From: Oscillospiraceae bacterium
GTDB lineage: Bacteria > Bacillota > Clostridia > Oscillospirales > Ruminococcaceae
DNA length: 32,369 nucleotides
NCBI GenBank assembly: GCA_017435045.1
Contig: JAFSFT010000042.1
Coordinates: forward strand, 1 to 32,369
Direction: 5' to 3'
Part shown: positions 30,755-32,369 of the stretch, piece after piece
How the letters are laid out: each line of letters starts with the position of its first letter
How positions within the stretch are numbered: the stretch's first letter is position 1
Notes under the pieces: generated by a model
Told to the model about the DNA's origin: nothing
The model's input: only the letters and a program-made list of their open reading frames with translations
The model's database searches: none
Made by a program: the position numbers and the translations under genes

Positions 30755-31495
30755 TTAAATCTTATTTTTTAGTCCCCAGCCATCCAGGTCTTTTTTCTGG
30801 AAGGCATTCAGGCTTTTGGCACGGAAGGATGTATCCTGACGGCATCTTTCCTGCACCCAGTTTTTCATGTTCTGTCGGTTTGTAACCCCGTCTGCAGGAC
30901 ACTTTGACTCCACCACAGGCATATCAATTTCGTTGACTGCTCGGATAACATCCTGCTCGATTGCCAGCACAAAAGGGCGTATCATTGTAAGGTCCTTGAT
31001 GGAAAGGTATGTAACAGGGCTGAAAGTGCCTATTCTGCCCTCGTTCCACAGATTCATATAGAAAGTCTCGATAGCATCGTCAAGGTGGTGTCCAAGGGCA
31101 ATTTTGTTGCACCCCAGCTCCTTTGTAACATCGTGCAGGGCACCGCGGCGCATACGGGCACACAGTGAGCACGGGTTTGCCTCCTTACGCTGTTCAAAGA
31201 TGATATTGCCTATATCGGTGCGTTTTACCACATATTCAATGCCGTGTTCCGCAAACAGCTTTTCCAGTGCGGAATAGTCGGTATCATTGCCGTCAAAACG
31301 CAGATCCAGCGTTACCGCCACCATATCAAAATCTATATTGATATACTTCTGCAGCTTTTTGAGCACAAGAGCAAGTGCAACAGAGTCCTTGCCGCCGGAG
31401 ACTCCCACGCAGATTTTGTCGCCGTTCTGTATCATTTCATATCCTGTTATTGCCTTGCGGGACAAGCCGCACAGACGCTGAAAATGCTGAGACAT
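30755..31495 (-). CDS. ttcA: tRNA 2-thiocytidine synthetase family ATPase (TtcA-like)
   Basis: TtcA thiolates cytidine 32 of certain tRNAs using ATP and an Fe-S cluster. The 246-aa protein has the PP-loop GVSGGKDSVAL (31-41), the cluster-binding NPCSLCARMRRGAL with Cys109 and Cys112, a third Cys199 in ESKCPADG, and LGHHLDDAIETF (134-145) near the active site. The C-x2-C plus distant Cys pattern is that of TtcA rather than TilS. The length is shorter than the E. coli enzyme, as in other Firmicutes. It is the first gene of the minus-strand group leading into the cotH genes, 60 bp before the copy 2 start. Confidence 0.88.
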   Translation of the reverse strand: MSQHFQRLCGLSRKAITGYEMIQNGDKICVGVSGGKDSVALALVLKKLQKYINIDFDMVAVTLDLRFDGNDTDYSALEKLFAEHGIEYVVKRTDIGNIIFEQRKEANPCSLCARMRRGALHDVTKELGCNKIALGHHLDDAIETFYMNLWNEGRIGTFSPVTYLSIKDLTMIRPFVLAIEQDVIRAVNEIDMPVVESKCPADGVTNRQNMKNWVQERCRQDTSFRAKSLNAFQKKDLDGWGLKNKI

Positions 31496-31619
31496 ATATT
31501 ATTCCTTTTCCGTTTATACTTTATGGCCCAAATGCCTTTTTGCCTATACAGACTGTGTAAAGCCAATCGGCTTTTCAAAAGGGCGGTTCAATAGCAAAAA
31601 TCCACAAATTTTCAATTGT

Positions 31620-31648
31620 ATTATATCTGTTTTACACATATAAAACAA
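31620..31648 (-). promoter_or_regulatory. ttcA promoter
   Basis: On the minus strand, TTGTTT, a 17-bp spacer and a perfect TATAAT, about 125 bp before the ttcA start. Confidence 0.5.
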
Positions 31649-31752
31649 GGCTTTTTCGCAAATTGCCAAAAGAGGAAAACAGAGGAAAAACGAGCAAAAC
31701 GCACGAAAACGAGAGATATTTAATTTTTGATTAATTTTTTTGCAAAAAATCG

Positions 31753-31780
31753 TTGACTTTTTGCATTGTTATGGTATACT
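31753..31780 (+). promoter_or_regulatory. rplM-rpsI promoter
   Basis: TTGACT (31753-31758), a 16-bp spacer and TATACT (31775-31780) with an extended TGG. It is a strong promoter fitting a ribosomal protein operon. Confidence 0.75.
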
Positions 31781-31855
31781 AAATCTTGCCTGTTAAGGGC
31801 ATTTAAATTTGTTTTTAATAATATATATCTAAAAAATTCTATCAGGAGGATTACT

Positions 31856-32284
31856 ATGAGCACATATCTTCAGAACCCTACAAAAGTAGAACGCAAATGG
31901 TACGTGATTGATGCTGCTGGCAAACCACTTGGCCGCGTTGCTGCTAAAGCTGCTGTTCTTTTGAACGGTAAACACAAAGTAACATACACACCAAACGTAG
32001 ACTGCGGTGACCACGTTGTTATCATCAACTGTGACAAAGCAGTTCTTACAGGTTCCAAACTTGACAAAAAATTCTACCACCACCACACAGGCTGGATTGG
32101 CGGTATGAAATCCGTTAACTACCGCACATTGATGGCTACAAAAGCTGACAAAGCTATGTACCTTGCAGTAGAAGGCATGCTCCCAGGCAACAAAATCGGT
32201 TCCAAAGCAATGACAAGACTCAGAGTTTACAAAGGTGCACAGCACGAACAGGCTGCACAGAAACCTGAAGTAATCGAACTTTAA
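31856..32284 (+). CDS. rplM: Large ribosomal subunit protein L13
   Basis: L13 is an early-assembly 50S protein. From the chosen start it is 142 aa, the normal length, with WYVIDAAGKPLGRVAAKAA at the N-terminus and the conserved GKHKVTYTP, HHTGWIGGMKS and AVEGMLPGNKIG stretches. An in-frame extension to 31766 covers the promoter and is not coding. An AGGAGGA site lies 6 nt before the ATG. rpsI follows after 21 bp, the usual pairing. Codons are strongly biased (for example AAA for Lys and GTT for Val), as expected for a highly expressed gene. Confidence 0.97.
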   Translation: MSTYLQNPTKVERKWYVIDAAGKPLGRVAAKAAVLLNGKHKVTYTPNVDCGDHVVIINCDKAVLTGSKLDKKFYHHHTGWIGGMKSVNYRTLMATKADKAMYLAVEGMLPGNKIGSKAMTRLRVYKGAQHEQAAQKPEVIEL

Positions 32285-32305
32285 TTTTTAGGGAGGATAA
32301 TTACT

Positions 32306-32369
32306 ATGTACGAAACAAAAGCATATTTTTACGGTACAGGCCGTCGTAAATCTTCCGTAGCAAGAGTTA
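32306..32369 (+). CDS. rpsI: Small ribosomal subunit protein S9 (5' end only)
   Basis: The first 21 codons read MYETKAYFYGTGRRKSSVARV, including the YGTGRRKSSVARV signature that starts every bacterial S9. The rest lies beyond the right edge. GGGAGGA precedes the ATG, and the gene follows rplM by 21 bp. Confidence 0.95.
   Translation, partial: MYETKAYFYGTGRRKSSVARV

Larger units (their letters stand above)
31496..31855. other. Divergent region between ttcA and rplM
   Basis: The 360 bp contain no gene. They hold the ttcA promoter and leader, with a small hairpin AAAGCC-GATT-GGCTTT near 31560-31573, an A/G-rich stretch around 31668-31720, and the rplM promoter with a leader of about 70 nt. I could not fit the rplM leader to a ribosomal-protein leader fold. 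Confidence 0.5.

Noticed and set aside
31781-31855. An L13 autoregulatory leader RNA
   Set aside because: Only a 4-bp TGCC/GGCA hairpin is visible. I could not fit the leader to the known structure, so it is left as plain 5' UTR pending a covariance-model search.

Overview
The window looks like chromosomal DNA of a low-to-mid GC, strictly anaerobic, fermentative member of the Clostridia, probably a gut-type Oscillospirales/Ruminococcaceae-like or Lachnospiraceae-like organism. This rests on an NADH-linked HydABC-type [FeFe]-hydrogenase operon with a second, sensory-like [FeFe]-hydrogenase cluster, an oxygen-sensitive class III ribonucleotide reductase, strong AGGAGG ribosome binding sites, TTGACA/TATAAT promoters, CotH-family secreted proteins and U-tailed hairpin terminators. 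The species assignment is inference. No rRNA, tRNA, CRISPR, phage or insertion sequence was seen.

Layout. (1) 1-2322, minus strand: the start of a hydrogenase operon, read from nuoE/hydC-like through a small HATPase and a thioredoxin-like [2Fe-2S] protein to the truncated nuoF/hydB-like subunit; the catalytic subunit probably lies beyond the left edge. (2) 2656-5336, plus strand, divergent: DRTGG protein, HATPase, [FeFe]-hydrogenase-like protein with an altered H-cluster motif, second DRTGG protein. (3) 5414-13570, minus strand: a near-continuous aromatic amino acid operon aroB-aroC-aroEK(fused)-aroQ-DAHP synthase-DAHP synthase-aroA-tyrA. (4) 13781-17241, plus strand: pheA (chorismate mutase/prephenate dehydratase), a class I/II aminotransferase and an M20 peptidase. 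With (3) this covers every step from erythrose-4-phosphate plus PEP to Phe and Tyr. (5) 17404-19146: a membrane protein with a Cys/His cluster and, divergently, a DUF937 protein with a histone-H1-like lysine-rich tail. (6) 19363-22174: nrdD behind a promoter carrying two NrdR-box-like sites, followed by a separate 52-codon gene holding the glycyl-radical loop that the large protein lacks. (7) 22183-26487: small membrane protein, gltX, ispE, alr. (8) 26522-31495, minus strand: two tandem CotH-kinase-family secreted proteins and a TtcA-family tRNA thiolase. (9) 31753-32369: the rplM-rpsI ribosomal protein operon, cut at the right edge.

The observation I rate highest is the apparently split class III ribonucleotide reductase. 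NrdD (772 aa) carries the ATP-cone and catalytic barrel but ends without an R-x-T/C-GYL radical motif. That motif, with the downstream DRFN-x-GK and DRVKH signatures, is encoded 133 bp later in another frame behind its own strong ribosome binding site. The second system of interest is the pairing of an NADH-linked hydrogenase operon that includes an orphan HATPase with a divergent DRTGG/HATPase/sensory-like hydrogenase module; its likely role is redox or H2 sensing, but the signalling mechanism cannot be read from the sequence.
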